A DNA stretch of 64,000 nt from Candidatus Kapaibacterium sp. (GCA_028284775.1 JANQRB010000027.1:1-64000), one strand, 5' to 3'. Positions 45,995-56,175 are shown, numbered from the stretch's first letter. The notes: a model not told the origin generated them from the letters alone. A program made the numbers and translations.

Positions 45995-47551
45995 TTAGCT
46001 GGCGAACGAGCCGACGCCGGCCTTTCGTTTTTTCGCCGGTATGGTCTGAACATCCAATCTACGTCTTTCGAGCTTTTGACCTAGGATGTTCGCGAAGCTT
46101 GTGTTTTCAATCTTGGCGCGCAGCCAGGCCAGGTAATCGAAGCGTCGGAGAAAATCACCCTCCTGCGGATCGGCGGCCAGTACCCTGAGTGCCTCGTACA
46201 GCGTGCGATACCATTGCTCGAGGCTTTGCAGTCCGTTCATTCCGGCGAGCATTTTGAGATGACGCAGCAGACAACGCTCGAATGCTGTTACATGCTTTTG
46301 CTTCGCCAGGTAGCGGTAGGTCGAGCGCAATTCATAGGGCAGGAGCTCCATCGACCCCAATTCAAAGTGGACGAGCAAGTTGAGCACCCGCACAAAATTG
46401 GCCGTACGCTGGTACCTGCGGAGCGCGGGATGAACGAGTAGCTTGTTCATCCATTGCAGGCTTGCCTCAATGTCGCCATCCTGAAACAAGCCCACCGCGA
46501 ACTCGAGCTGAAAGAAAAAGTCAAAGTCAATTCCCTGCTCAAGGCCGCTGCTTCCCCACTCCCGGAGCAATTCCGGGTAACCGGCGATCAGCGACCGCAA
46601 GCGATCGGCCTGCAGTGTGGTATTGCACCATACCAATTCGCAAAACAAGAGCGACTGCCCCCGGTACACGCTAAGACGCGGCGGCGGGTTCAGCCGACGC
46701 AAGGCATCAATGCAACGGGACGCCCCATCGATGTCGCCCGCCCGCAGCCGTGCGAAACACAAGGTCCGCAGCTTGCCGATCGCCCGATCGATATTGTCGT
46801 TCAGGTAGTCGTCGTTCGCAAAGAGAACATCGACGGCTTTCTGGAGCTCGCAACATTCCCGGCGGTCATCGCCCAATAGATAGTGATAGCTGCTCCGGGC
46901 CGAATGATAGTTGAGCAGCGCCGATCGACTCATGGCTTCTTCCGGCCCCCGCAATGGACCGTTCGAGACAAATTGTTCGAGAGCATGGCGGTCTTCCCTG
47001 CTGCGAAGTCCGCCGCCGCTGTCGGTCCAGGTGGTGAGACGAAGCTTGAACATGGAGCAATCATATTCATTGCGCTGTACAAGGAGGCTCTTTGCCCAGG
47101 CACGGTGGATTGCCTCAAGATCGGCGTCCGGCAGCTTGGATTGCAAGGCAAGCAGCTCATGCTCCTGGCCCACAAACTCGTACTTCCGACACAGGTCATT
47201 CGCCTTGCGCAGGATATCGGCGGCCTGGGGATACAAGTGTTTGGCCAGCAGGATTCGCGCCTCCTGAAACAAGGCCAGCAATTGACTTTTGGGATCGGAT
47301 TCCGCGGCGCTGTCGCGCAGACTCTTCAGAATCAAGCCATAGAGGTACTGCGCCTGCGCCGAGAGACGCTCCTGACCGCCCGCCTGCCTGGCAAGGTTTG
47401 CGTCATTCGTCGCCCGCGTGCCGGCTACCTTGTCAAAGAGGGCAAGATAGTCGGCCCTCGAGTTGTATTTGCGAATATAGAGCCGGAAACGGCGTTTTTC
47501 CCCACGACTGAGCGAGGCGATCAATGCCCGAAGTTTATCGATGCGCTTCAT
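45995..47551 (-). CDS. Large helical-repeat protein of unknown function
   Basis: 518 residues starting MKRIDKLRALIASLSRGEKR, a beginning seen in uncharacterised Bacteroidota proteins (LxKSLSxxEKRxFxL). The remainder is predicted helical, with TPR-like pairs (AKHLYPQAADILRKANDL, LRAGDIDGASRCIDALRRLN) and a basic tail (RRRLDVQTIPAKKRKAG). There is no signal peptide, membrane segment or known catalytic motif. Probably a cytoplasmic scaffold or regulator. The start at 47551 has GAGAAG just upstream. It is divergent from the Asp-box gene at 47763. Confidence 0.75.
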   Translation of the reverse strand: MKRIDKLRALIASLSRGEKRRFRLYIRKYNSRADYLALFDKVAGTRATNDANLARQAGGQERLSAQAQYLYGLILKSLRDSAAESDPKSQLLALFQEARILLAKHLYPQAADILRKANDLCRKYEFVGQEHELLALQSKLPDADLEAIHRAWAKSLLVQRNEYDCSMFKLRLTTWTDSGGGLRSREDRHALEQFVSNGPLRGPEEAMSRSALLNYHSARSSYHYLLGDDRRECCELQKAVDVLFANDDYLNDNIDRAIGKLRTLCFARLRAGDIDGASRCIDALRRLNPPPRLSVYRGQSLLFCELVWCNTTLQADRLRSLIAGYPELLREWGSSGLEQGIDFDFFFQLEFAVGLFQDGDIEASLQWMNKLLVHPALRRYQRTANFVRVLNLLVHFELGSMELLPYELRSTYRYLAKQKHVTAFERCLLRHLKMLAGMNGLQSLEQWYRTLYEALRVLAADPQEGDFLRRFDYLAWLRAKIENTSFANILGQKLERRRLDVQTIPAKKRKAGVGSFAS

Positions 47552-47762
47552 ATACTTCTCGGTTTTTTACTTGACTCAGGCACTTTAAGCCTTTGTCTGC
47601 CAAAAAGTTACAGCCGGACGGGCAGCAGGAAGCGACCTTATACTTCTCGGATTGATGTAGCGATTGGTTCTGCAAAAGCGGGCGTGCAGACCTTATTTGC
47701 CATGCCGGGGCGCAACAGCAATTGTCTGGCAGTATCACACTCTTAATCGGGAGAAAGATCCA

Positions 47763-49055
47763 ATGATCTCTATGAAGGGAAGCGCAAGGCCTCGTTTGTT
47801 CCGGCACAGCACAGCGACCATCGATCCGGCGCCCGCAACACCACGATCTTCGTTAACACTATTCTTGCTTTTTGTCTGGTGTATCGTAATCGGCGCGGCG
47901 GTGCCGGCATCACTAGTTGCAGGCTGGCAGTCCGCTGGGCTGACGGGCCATGAAGTACGCGACCTGTTTCAAAGCGCCGACGGTCGCATCTACGCCGCTA
48001 CCGACGACGGTCTGTTTCGCTCCGATGATCAGGCCGCATCCTGGCAGTCCGCCGGGCTTGGCGGCTCTATCTGGGCAGTTATCGTCAGAGGAGACGGCAG
48101 TATATTCGTTAACACCTTCGAGACAATCTTGCACTCCCTCAACGGCTCGGCCTGGGAAATTCACATCGAAGGTGCGCTGCGATCACTGTTTCTCAGCAGC
48201 GATGATGTCGTGTTCGTGAGCGGGTCGAGCGATGTTTTTCGCCTGCCCAGCGACAGCTTCTATTGGCTGGACGAAACGATGGGCCTGCCGAACTTCCCCG
48301 ACTTTCAGGTTTTTGCCAATGATACCGAGGGGCGGGTGCTGGCCGGGTCGGGCGGCATTATCGGCGGTGACGTTTATCGCAGCTCGGATGGCGGCGCAAA
48401 CTGGCATCAATTGCGTGACGGCGACAGCGGCGGCGACGCGCTGGCCCTCCTGGCTTTGCCGGAAGATAAAGTGCTGCTCTCCGTATTCGGTCTGGGCATA
48501 GTGCGCTGGGACGGACATGCCTGGCAGGAGACAGAGTCAGCGATCGCGCTGGGCGAAGAGGTGAATGTCAGCGCCCTGGCTCAGCAGGGCGACAGGATTT
48601 TTGCGGCGGCATTCGGCTTCGGCGTGCTGATTTCCGATGATGGCGGACGAACCTGGCAGGCAGATCAGACCGACGGAGAGGCGATGCACGATCCCATGAC
48701 CATCCTGGCCGCACAGGACGGCAGCATGCTGCTCGGCGGTGTCCAGGGTCTGCAACGGCGAACGAGCGCCACTGATCTTGCGCAGCACAGCGAACAGCCC
48801 GAGCAGGAAATCCTGAGCGTGACTCACAAGCCGACATCAATTGAAATACTGACCTCCTTTACTCATCCAGAGCGCCTGACTGTCACGCTGTACGATCGAC
48901 AGGGGCGGCAGGTCGGCGCGGCGCAGCAGCACGATGTGGCAGCGGGTCCAGGCAGCACCTACCTGCCCCGTCCGGCCGCCGCCGCCGGCCTTTATTGGCT
49001 TCGTGTCGCGGCCAGCGGCAGCGCGCGGGCACTGCCACTGCTGTTAGCGCCCTGA
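47763..49055 (+). CDS. Asp-box propeller protein with a degenerate T9SS-like C-terminus
   Basis: 430 residues from the ATG at 47763, which follows GGAGAAAG; the upstream extension lacks signal features. A hydrophobic segment (LTLFLLFVWCIVIGAAVPASL) about 30 residues in acts as signal peptide or anchor. Asp-box motifs SDDQAASW, SSDGGANW and SDDGGRTW, with others degenerate, point to a BNR-type propeller. The last 85 residues have the T9SS sorting-domain pattern (LTVTLYDRQGRQVG, AAGLYWLRVAASG), but the usual PNP is replaced by HKP (SVTHKPTSIEILTSF). Export through T9SS is therefore uncertain. Its neighbours do not suggest a pathway. Confidence 0.82.
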   Translation: MISMKGSARPRLFRHSTATIDPAPATPRSSLTLFLLFVWCIVIGAAVPASLVAGWQSAGLTGHEVRDLFQSADGRIYAATDDGLFRSDDQAASWQSAGLGGSIWAVIVRGDGSIFVNTFETILHSLNGSAWEIHIEGALRSLFLSSDDVVFVSGSSDVFRLPSDSFYWLDETMGLPNFPDFQVFANDTEGRVLAGSGGIIGGDVYRSSDGGANWHQLRDGDSGGDALALLALPEDKVLLSVFGLGIVRWDGHAWQETESAIALGEEVNVSALAQQGDRIFAAAFGFGVLISDDGGRTWQADQTDGEAMHDPMTILAAQDGSMLLGGVQGLQRRTSATDLAQHSEQPEQEILSVTHKPTSIEILTSFTHPERLTVTLYDRQGRQVGAAQQHDVAAGPGSTYLPRPAAAAGLYWLRVAASGSARALPLLLAP

Positions 49056-49180
49056 GCAGCCGACAGCCACTTGGATTCAAGGCTTCGGCCTTTCGGCAGT
49101 TTTTTGCAGATTGCTCTTAAAACCGGCAAGACGCCGACCCCGGAGCCGCCGGAACCTTGAATCAACTAACACGGAGCACG

Positions 49181-49951
49181 ATGCTGCGCCTGGCGATTTT
49201 CTCTGATATTCACGGCAATCCACTTGCGCTCGACGCCGTTCTGGACGACATCAATCGTCGGGGCGGCGTCGATGAATACTGGATACTGGGCGATCTGGTA
49301 GCGATCGGCTACGACCCCGTCGCGGTTATGGACCGTCTGGCTGAACTCGACAATGCCTTTTACGTACGGGGTAACACCGACCGCCACGTAAGCACCGACG
49401 AAGCCAGGGGACTGGACGCCGGAAGCTACAACGACGACGAAGTGCAACGAATCGTCAACCTGGCGCGGGCGATGGCCTGGACGCGCGGCGCGCTCAGCTC
49501 CGCCGGCTACCTCGACTGGCTCGCGGAGCTGCCGCTCGAATTGCGCCGCGACCTGCCGGACGGCAGTCGTTTTCTCGGTATTCACGCCTCGCCCGGCAAC
49601 GACGACGGCAGCGGTGTTCACCCCGGTCTCAGTAATACCGAACTATCGGCCGTCCTTGACGGCGCCGGAGCCGAGCTGCTCTGCGTAGGACATACTCACT
49701 GGCCGATGGAGCTTCGCCGGCCGGATCTGCACGTCATCAATCTGGGCAGCGTCAGCAACCCGCTGGCGCCGGATCTGCGTGCCAAGTACATTTTGCTGGA
49801 GGCCGACGGCGACGGCTATCGCGCGGAACGATGTTTCGTGGACTATGATCGCGAGGAAGTGATTGCGGCTCTGAAAGCCATCCGCCCGCCTATGGCAGAC
49901 TTTCTCATCACTTTGTTCCAGGGGGAAGTCAAACCCCGCTGGCAAGACTAA
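49181..49951 (+). CDS. Calcineurin-like metallophosphoesterase (YfcE-type)
   Basis: 256 residues from the ATG at 49181 (GGAG 6 nt upstream). Motifs in order: LAIFSDIHGNPLALD, WILGDLVAIGYDP, FYVRGNTDRH, FLGIHASPGNDDGS and LLCVGHTHWPME. The usual Asp/His metal ligands are complete, so it should be an active di-metal phosphodiesterase or phosphatase in the cytoplasm. The substrate cannot be told. A related but distinct phosphoesterase is encoded at 37.7 kb. A tRNA gene lies downstream on the other strand. Confidence 0.9.
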   Translation: MLRLAIFSDIHGNPLALDAVLDDINRRGGVDEYWILGDLVAIGYDPVAVMDRLAELDNAFYVRGNTDRHVSTDEARGLDAGSYNDDEVQRIVNLARAMAWTRGALSSAGYLDWLAELPLELRRDLPDGSRFLGIHASPGNDDGSGVHPGLSNTELSAVLDGAGAELLCVGHTHWPMELRRPDLHVINLGSVSNPLAPDLRAKYILLEADGDGYRAERCFVDYDREEVIAALKAIRPPMADFLITLFQGEVKPRWQD

Positions 49952-50042
49952 GCTCCCGGCACATGGCGCGAGCTGCCTCACGATGAATCCTGCCCGGGCG
50001 GCCGCCTGCATCAGCCTTCGCGAGCCATGACTCCGCTTCAAT

Positions 50043-50084
50043 AAAAAAGGGCTCGCCGGCCGATAGCGACCGGAAAACCCTTTT
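50043..50084 (-). terminator. Terminator of the tRNA transcript
   Basis: Read on the minus strand, AAAAGGG...CCCTTTTTT encloses a GC-rich stem (CCGGTCG/CGGCCGG region) about 30 nt after the tRNA 3' end, followed by a T-run. Confidence 0.75.
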
Positions 50085-50110
50085 GCCAAATTTGGGGTTG
50101 AGTTGCTGAG

Positions 50111-50183
50111 AGCGAGAGACGGGTCTCGAACCCGCGACCCTCAGCTTGGGAAGCTGATGCTCTACCAACTGAGCTACTCTCGC
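50111..50183 (-). tRNA. tRNA-Gly (anticodon CCC)
   Basis: Read on the minus strand, 73 nt fold into a canonical cloverleaf. The acceptor GCGAGAG pairs with CTCTCGC and carries discriminator U. The D-arm contains AGCTCAGTTGGTAGAGC. The anticodon stem ATCAGC/GCTGA encloses TTCCCAA, so the anticodon is CCC. The T-arm contains GGGTTCGAGACCC. CCA is not encoded. U73 is usual for bacterial tRNA-Gly. Confidence 0.96.
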
Positions 50184-50410
50184 AGGCCCCTGTCAATCTA
50201 TTATTTTCGTTTTTAAGATGCAAGGAGCAGACCGGACAAAGCAATCGTCCGGATTACATATCATTCTACTATGAATTACAAGCACATTTTCCGCCGATTT
50301 CCACACTACGCCGGCTACGTACTGCCAGGAATACACTACATAGCAGGGAGCACAAATAAGCACTCCCTGCTCATTTTGTCACAACTCTCACAGCTAGGTA
50401 GCGGACCGCA

Positions 50411-52804
50411 TTAACGCAGAATACGAACAATACGCTGCTCTTCGGCATCGGGAATAGATACCCGCAACAGATACAGGCCCGCGGGCAGATGCGCCAGATC
50501 AAGCTTCATTGCCGGTCCTCTTCCTTCGCTGTGCAGGCAGCGCCGGCCTAACATAGTGTACAGGCTGAGCCTTGCAGGTTCGACGCCGGCTAACCGGACC
50601 GTGAGGAGATCGCCGGTTGGGTTGGGAAAAACTTCGATCGCCGAAATGTCGGCGGGAGTCTGCTCTGCAACATCGGTCGGCGATGACATCGTGTTGCGAA
50701 CCTCGTTGGTAAATACCGGCGCGTTGAAGTCGAAATAAATTGCCGCGCGGTTGCGAATGACCGTTCCGGCCGGCAGCCCCGGCTTAAGCTTCAGTGAGTA
50801 TTTAACAAAACCATGGCTCGCAGCTTCGTTCGTTGTACTGTCGGGCAGGAGAATCGAATTGAAGCTAAAGGCAAGCTGCCCCCCGCTTTCGAATGTCGCG
50901 CTGTAGTCGTGGCTGGCCGCGCCGAGACGCAGACTGTTCAGATCCAGGTGCTCGCTCAGTTCGTTGACAATCCGTACGTTAAAGGCCGTATCGTTGCCGC
51001 TGTTCTGAAAGCGGATAAGATAGTTTAGGACCGAATCTTCACGGACAATCCAGCCCTCATGGCCATCGCCGGCCGGGACAACCTGCAAGTCGTTGGGATC
51101 CACCGCCGAAGTCACCGGCAGGCAGACGCGATCTTCAAAGCCATAATCGGTATCGGACAGCAGATCGATATCCCGGCTGATATGGCGCACGGCCGCACAG
51201 AGATTATAGCCGAGGGGGGTCGTGATGGGCAGCGTGCCCTGAACGCGAATCGAGGCCCGCGCACCGACCGGAAAGTCTCTGATATCCCATTCGGCCGTGG
51301 TCCGTGTCAGACGCTGAATCCGCGGTTTGGCGTTCAGGAATTCCAGCACGGGATCGTAGCGCAGTACTATCGTTCCGTCGAAAGGCAGCGTTCCGACATT
51401 TTCATACGTGATACGATAGTTGACATGCATCCCGGGTCGGGCCGGGCCGGTGGCGATACTCAGCCGCAGCGCCTTGATAGCTGCCGTGGGCAGCAGCAGG
51501 AAATCATTGCCGGCCAGAATCTGACCGTCGGCGTCGACCGTAAGTTCGTATTCCGGCGTTTCGCCGGCGCAGACATAACGCCAGAAGGCCTGCGGCACTG
51601 AACGCAGTTTATACTCACCGGGCTGAGCACGATATTCAAAGCTGCCGCTCTCATCGCTGAACAGATACACAGGTCCCGGCTGCAGTTCGACGACGCGCTG
51701 TCCGAGCCGGACGTCCTCATCATCGAGCCCGCAGTTTTCGTTCCGGTCGAAAGCCATTGTCCCCTGCAGCAGCGAGTGGCCCATACCATGCGGTTCTTCT
51801 AGGGCTTCCACGCTGCGGTAGAGCCCGAAGCTGTGACCGACATATATGTGGCCGTCGGCTTCCACGCTGACACGGTAGATGACCTCATTGGGTATCTGCG
51901 AATCGTGACTGATACGTCGCCAGCTGCTGCCAACGTCCGGCGAAAGATACACGCCGCCGTTACTCCCCGTCATGCTTGCGATCAGACTGCCGTTAGCGCT
52001 GAGAGTCAGCGAATTGAAAAGGGGACTGAAATTCAGGTTGTGATCGACCGGCTGCCAGGTGGCGCCATTATCAGCTGAGCGGAACAACTCGCCCGCAGCC
52101 GCCAGCATATCGCCGTTGGGAAGTGTGACGACACCACCGATCAATGCCGTAGGAGGAAATCCATAGCCGACCTGCTGCCAATCAGCGCCGGCATTGTCGG
52201 AGCGCAGCATTTTCCCTGTCGATCCGAAAACAAATAAAGACTGTTGCGGCCCATTTTCAGCGAAGGCAGCCATCTGGAAATTCAGATTGGCAGGCATGCT
52301 GGCCATTGCCCAGGTGTTACCGTCATCGCGCGAATAGCGGACGGCAAGGCTCTCGCCTTCCTCATCGACTGCCGCCGCCAGTATCAAGTCATCCGAAGTA
52401 ACAAACAGGCTGCCAACCCCTCCCGGTGGGTCGCTAACGAGAGCTGGATGCCAGGAGTTGCCGTTATCCTTGCTGCGCACGATGCCGACCTGGTGATCGG
52501 AAGCCAAAATCGTATTCGTGTGCGCGTTGATAACCAGATCCGCAACCGAAGAAATATTCTTTGCCTTATTTTTTATATCATAAATGTGTTCCCAGCTGCG
52601 ACCATTGTCGCTCGAGCGTTGAAGTCCGCTGCGACCCTGGTCGGCAAAAATTGTCGCGCTGGCAGGATCGACGGCAAAGGTTTTCACCGGGCTGAAAACC
52701 CAGCGGTCGTTGAGAGACACATGTTCCCATTCGATGTTCTGGGCTTTGATGCCGACACCGGCCAGCATCAACAACATAGTTAACAAGGTGCTACAATTGC
52801 GCAT
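50411..52804 (-). CDS. Asp-box propeller protein with DUF11-like repeats and T9SS signal
   Basis: 797 residues. Signal peptide: STLLTMLLMLAGVGIKAQ. Residues 25-330 carry Asp-box repeats (SSDNGRSW, SKDNGNSW, SRDDGNTW, SADNGATW, SPDVGSSW) of a BNR-type propeller. About 340-420 is a CNA-B/SdrD-like beta domain (GTMAFDRNENCGLDDEDVRL, YLFSDESGSFEYRAQPGEY). About 430-690 holds DUF11/CARDB-like beta-sandwiches (NYRITYENVGTLPFDGTIVL, YLIRFQNSGNDTAFNVRIVN). The C-terminal 80 residues are a T9SS domain (EVFPNPTGDLLTVRLAG, HLPAGLYLLRVSI). Likely displayed on the surface. GAGAT lies before the ATG. Confidence 0.9.
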   Translation of the reverse strand: MRNCSTLLTMLLMLAGVGIKAQNIEWEHVSLNDRWVFSPVKTFAVDPASATIFADQGRSGLQRSSDNGRSWEHIYDIKNKAKNISSVADLVINAHTNTILASDHQVGIVRSKDNGNSWHPALVSDPPGGVGSLFVTSDDLILAAAVDEEGESLAVRYSRDDGNTWAMASMPANLNFQMAAFAENGPQQSLFVFGSTGKMLRSDNAGADWQQVGYGFPPTALIGGVVTLPNGDMLAAAGELFRSADNGATWQPVDHNLNFSPLFNSLTLSANGSLIASMTGSNGGVYLSPDVGSSWRRISHDSQIPNEVIYRVSVEADGHIYVGHSFGLYRSVEALEEPHGMGHSLLQGTMAFDRNENCGLDDEDVRLGQRVVELQPGPVYLFSDESGSFEYRAQPGEYKLRSVPQAFWRYVCAGETPEYELTVDADGQILAGNDFLLLPTAAIKALRLSIATGPARPGMHVNYRITYENVGTLPFDGTIVLRYDPVLEFLNAKPRIQRLTRTTAEWDIRDFPVGARASIRVQGTLPITTPLGYNLCAAVRHISRDIDLLSDTDYGFEDRVCLPVTSAVDPNDLQVVPAGDGHEGWIVREDSVLNYLIRFQNSGNDTAFNVRIVNELSEHLDLNSLRLGAASHDYSATFESGGQLAFSFNSILLPDSTTNEAASHGFVKYSLKLKPGLPAGTVIRNRAAIYFDFNAPVFTNEVRNTMSSPTDVAEQTPADISAIEVFPNPTGDLLTVRLAGVEPARLSLYTMLGRRCLHSEGRGPAMKLDLAHLPAGLYLLRVSIPDAEEQRIVRILR

Positions 52805-53087
52805 GACATCTCGCTTGTAAGATGAACGAAATAGTCCATCCGTCCGGCCATCGTCATCGCGGCGCCGTTATCGATGAGGCTGCGATGCAGACAGTTCAGG
52901 CCAATTTAGTTAAGAGTGAAAATCGAATGGACTTAGCAGGGTAGCACCTATCCGTCAGGCAGGACACAGCATTGTGGCTCTCGTTAGCGGCTCGAGGTTC
53001 CGAAAATTATTTTTTGCGGTCCGACGATCGATGTCTTTCCGCCGCGGCCCCGCAAGCTCGCCGATGAGCCGGGCAGCCGGCGCTGCT

Positions 53088-54341
53088 TTAATCAAGAGGG
53101 TTTTTCTTAAACACGGCGATAGCATTATGCCCGCCGAAGCCGAATGTGTTACTCATCGCGACGTTCAGCTCGCGGGCTTTGGCGCTGCCCAGTACGAACT
53201 GAAAACGGCTGTCGACGTCGGGGTCGGTCTCTTCGGTATTGATGGTCGGCGGGACGCAGTTGTGTTCCAGCGCCAGCACTGTCAGGATAGCTTCCACCGC
53301 TCCGGCCGCGCCGAGCAAATGCCCGGTCATCGATTTCGTGGCGGAGATGGCGACATTAGCCAGGTCATCAGCGAAGAGAAGTTCCAGGGCTTTGAGTTCG
53401 CTCAGGTCGCCGAGGCTTGTCGATGTGGCATGAGCATTGATATAGTCGACATCGGCGGGCTGCAGGCCGGCTTCGTTAAGCGCGTCCCGAATCGCTCGCT
53501 GGGCTCCCGCCCCCTCCGGATGCGTCGCCGCAACATGATAGGCGTCGGCCGACAAACCGCCGCCCACAATTTCCGCATAGATGTGCGCGCCGCGGCGGCG
53601 GGCATGCTCGTATTCTTCCACCACCAGCGCTCCGGCGCCCTCGCCGAGGACAAAGCCGTCTCGATGCACATCAAAAGGTCGGGATGCTCGGGCGGGATCG
53701 TCATTACGGCGGGACAGAGCTTTCATCGAGCTGAATCCGCCGATACAGCTCGCGGTGACCGCGGCTTCCGATCCGCCGGCAAGAACGGCGTCCGCTTTAC
53801 CGAGACGCACGTAATTGAAGGCATCGATCAGCGCGTTGGTGGAAGATGAACAGGCTGAGACCGTGTTGAAGTTCAAGCCGCGCAAATCATGACGAATGGA
53901 GATTTGCCCGGAAGAAATGTCGGCAATCATTTTCGTTACAAAGAAGGGACTGAAGAGCGGCCGGCCGTCGCCGGTGGCAAAGCCGAACAACTCCTCCTCC
54001 AGGGTTTGCAAGCCGCCGACGCCTGTCGACCAGACGACACCGACGCGGTTTCGGTCGACATCGCTTTCCAGCAGACCGCTTTTCGCAAGGGCCTCGTCGG
54101 CGACAATCAAAGCAAACTGACAAAAGGGATCTATCTTACGCGCCTCACGTCGGTCAAAATAGTCGGTCGCATCATAATTTTTTAGTTCGCAGGCGATTTT
54201 CGTCCTGAATGTTGTCGTATCAAAATAGCTGATCGGTCCGGCGCCGCTCTGTCCGGCGCAGGCATTGCGCCAGAAACTTTCAACATCGTTACCTATCGGC
54301 GTAAGGGCACCAAGCCCGGTAATCACCGCTCTCTTCAGCAT
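53088..54341 (-). CDS. fabF: Beta-ketoacyl-[ACP] synthase II (FabF)
   Basis: 417 residues from the ATG at 54341, which AAGG precedes by about 9 nt; a GTG at 54350 is in frame but less likely. The thiolase-fold catalytic triad is complete: nucleophile Cys in NTVSACSSSTNALIDA (residue 164), His in INAHATSTSLGD (304) and His in GHLLGAAGAVEA (341). These match E. coli FabF Cys163/His303/His340. FGFGGHNA forms the C-terminal glycine-rich loop. It elongates acyl-ACP with malonyl-ACP in fatty acid synthesis. No acpP or other fab genes adjoin it, so it may be the housekeeping copy at an isolated locus or serve a special lipid. Confidence 0.97.
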   Translation of the reverse strand: MLKRAVITGLGALTPIGNDVESFWRNACAGQSGAGPISYFDTTTFRTKIACELKNYDATDYFDRREARKIDPFCQFALIVADEALAKSGLLESDVDRNRVGVVWSTGVGGLQTLEEELFGFATGDGRPLFSPFFVTKMIADISSGQISIRHDLRGLNFNTVSACSSSTNALIDAFNYVRLGKADAVLAGGSEAAVTASCIGGFSSMKALSRRNDDPARASRPFDVHRDGFVLGEGAGALVVEEYEHARRRGAHIYAEIVGGGLSADAYHVAATHPEGAGAQRAIRDALNEAGLQPADVDYINAHATSTSLGDLSELKALELLFADDLANVAISATKSMTGHLLGAAGAVEAILTVLALEHNCVPPTINTEETDPDVDSRFQFVLGSAKARELNVAMSNTFGFGGHNAIAVFKKNPLD

Positions 54342-54633
54342 GCAGAACACCTTTATTTTGGATATACCTTGGGGGCCCTCTGATTCAGGCGCGCTTTTCC
54401 CCGTCGATCATTGAATGTATTCGGCTAAAAATATTGTCGAAATTTAGCGTGTAACAGCAATTTTGCGACAGCCCTCCGCGACGATCCGTCCTGATCATTC
54501 ATAATGACCCGCGATTTCCTTAAGGTCATTGAACACTTCGCTTTCTCAGTTCTGCGATCGTCACTTCCGACAACGCATACACTATTCGGCGGCCAGTCAG
54601 AAACGATATATCTGCGGAGCCTTTCTGTCCGCT

Positions 54634-55155
54634 TCACGATCTGCCGGGGGCGCCGCAGCACTTTTTGAATTTTTTACCGCTGCCACAGGGGCAGGGATCA
54701 TTGCGGCCGATGCGCGGACCTTCACGACGCACCGGCTCCTGGCGTACCGGCACCCCGTCTTCAAGATACCAGCGACCGTCGACCTTAGCGAAGCTTGCTT
54801 TTTCGTGATGGCGCAGCTCGGTACCCTGGACAGCAAAACGGGCGACGAATTCCACCTCGCCCCGATCGTCATCCGCGCCGCCCCCGGCAATCGACAGCAC
54901 TTCCAGTCCGCGCCAATCCGACGACGAAGCCCACTCTTCAATATACTCGCGGTCGTGGTCGCTTCGTTTGTCCGGATGGATTGTCTCGACGATGTAATCG
55001 ATGTTGTTTCTGGCATGCGCCGTATAGCGCGAACGCATCAGCTCTTCGGCTGTCGCCGCCTGCCGCGTACCGAGCAGAAGCTCTTCGCAACATTCCTTAA
55101 AGCTCTTACCCGATTCACAAGGGCAAAGATCCGCTACCAGTTCATTGGTGGCCAT
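54634..55155 (-). CDS. YchJ-family protein with two SEC-C zinc motifs
   Basis: 174 residues from the ATG at 55155; an upstream in-frame start at 55230 is less likely. An N-terminal SEC-C-like motif ([13 protein letters not shown]) is followed by the YchJ NTF2-like domain ([56 protein letters not shown]). A C-terminal SEC-C motif closes it ([18 protein letters not shown]). SEC-C motifs bind zinc and resemble the C-terminus of SecA. The YchJ function is not established. It stands alone, upstream of fabF but separated by 290 bp. Confidence 0.92.
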   Translation of the reverse strand: MATNELVADLCPCESGKSFKECCEELLLGTRQAATAEELMRSRYTAHARNNIDYIVETIHPDKRSDHDREYIEEWASSSDWRGLEVLSIAGGGADDDRGEVEFVARFAVQGTELRHHEKASFAKVDGRWYLEDGVPVRQEPVRREGPRIGRNDPCPCGSGKKFKKCCGAPGRS

Positions 55156-55549
55156 AGCCCGGACACACTCCACATCGTTTACGGTCGCAGGTTTGGCGGC
55201 AAAGATACAACCTGCAGGCGGCACGGACAAAGTCTTGCTGCATCAGCGGGTCCCAACAAGCGCCGCCGCTGCTGAATTGAGGGAGAGACGGACCATTCCT
55301 GTATGGCGGCCCTGGCAGCAGTCCGGCAGCCCGACCGACAAGGGGCAAAGTGAATCGCATGCAATGCCGCCAGTCAGCGGCTGCAGACCCTGCCCCGGAT
55401 TCTGATCGCGAGACTGCAGGCTTGAATATTTGTTACACAAGCAGACAGCTTTGAACGTCCGTGTAGCTCGCATAAGGAATGATACCCGGCGCAACCGATC
55501 GGATGACGCCGTTTGTCCATAGATTCAATCATTTCGGGGAGAAGAATCG
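55156..55549. other. Divergent intergenic region
   Basis: About 390 bp between the ychJ-like gene and the DinB gene. It carries the promoters of both. No other gene is supported. Confidence 0.4.
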
Positions 55550-56134
55550 GTGAGTGATTCTCCAATTGCAAACACCGCGTTAGCGCAGATGTATGATGAC
55601 GCTCAAGCGGTCCTGAATCTGCACGATGTCCTTACTGGCAATTTGCAGGATGAACAGATTCAATGGCAGCCCGCACAGGGCGGATGGTGCATCGGCCAGT
55701 GTTTGGAACACATGATCCTGGTGGCGGATTTGTACGACGGACAGATACGACCCGCACTCGAAAAAGCGGAGGCGCAGGGGATCCGTCTGCCGGACGCACG
55801 CCATCGCTTCAGCCTCTTCGGCAAGATGCTATTGGCGGCGATGGATCCGAAATCAAGTCGCAAACTCAAGACATTCGGCATGTTCGCACCACCGGCGGCC
55901 ATCCGCGCTAACGTGGCTGCGACCTTTCGCGAACGCCATGGCCAATTGATGGAATTCATTCGCAGAGCCGACGGACTGGACTTCTCGCGTATTCGCTTTG
56001 CTTCACCCGCCAGCCGTCTGCTGCGCCTTAATCTCGGTGATGCGATTTTAATACTTAACGTACACGCCGAACGCCATCTTCGTCAGATCGACACCATTGC
56101 CAAGCAGCAGGGATTCCCGGAAAGCCGGCCCTGA
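55550..56134 (+). CDS. DinB-family metal-binding protein
   Basis: 194 residues from a GTG, with GGGGAGAA 6 nt upstream. The four-helix DinB_2 pattern is present: WCIGQCLEHMILVADLYDG carries the first His (about H54), and LNLGDAILILNVHAERHLRQ the second and third (about H171 and H175), the usual three-His metal site. DinB-like proteins include bacillithiol/thiol transferases and mycothiol-dependent isomerases, so a thiol-transferase role is possible but unproven here. A hairpin follows, shared with the convergent DUF1579 gene. Confidence 0.88.
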   Translation: MSDSPIANTALAQMYDDAQAVLNLHDVLTGNLQDEQIQWQPAQGGWCIGQCLEHMILVADLYDGQIRPALEKAEAQGIRLPDARHRFSLFGKMLLAAMDPKSSRKLKTFGMFAPPAAIRANVAATFRERHGQLMEFIRRADGLDFSRIRFASPASRLLRLNLGDAILILNVHAERHLRQIDTIAKQQGFPESRP

Positions 56135-56145
56135 TTTAAACTAAA

Positions 56146-56175
56146 GAACCGGCAGCGCAAGCTCGCCGCCGGTTC
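56146..56175. terminator. Hairpin between convergent genes
   Basis: GAACCGGC (56146-56153) pairs with GCCGGTTC (56168-56175) between the DinB and DUF1579 genes. No T-run adjoins it. Confidence 0.6.

Noticed and set aside
46883..47746. 287-codon plus-strand open frame
   Set aside because: It is antisense to the 518-residue helical protein and shows no domain.
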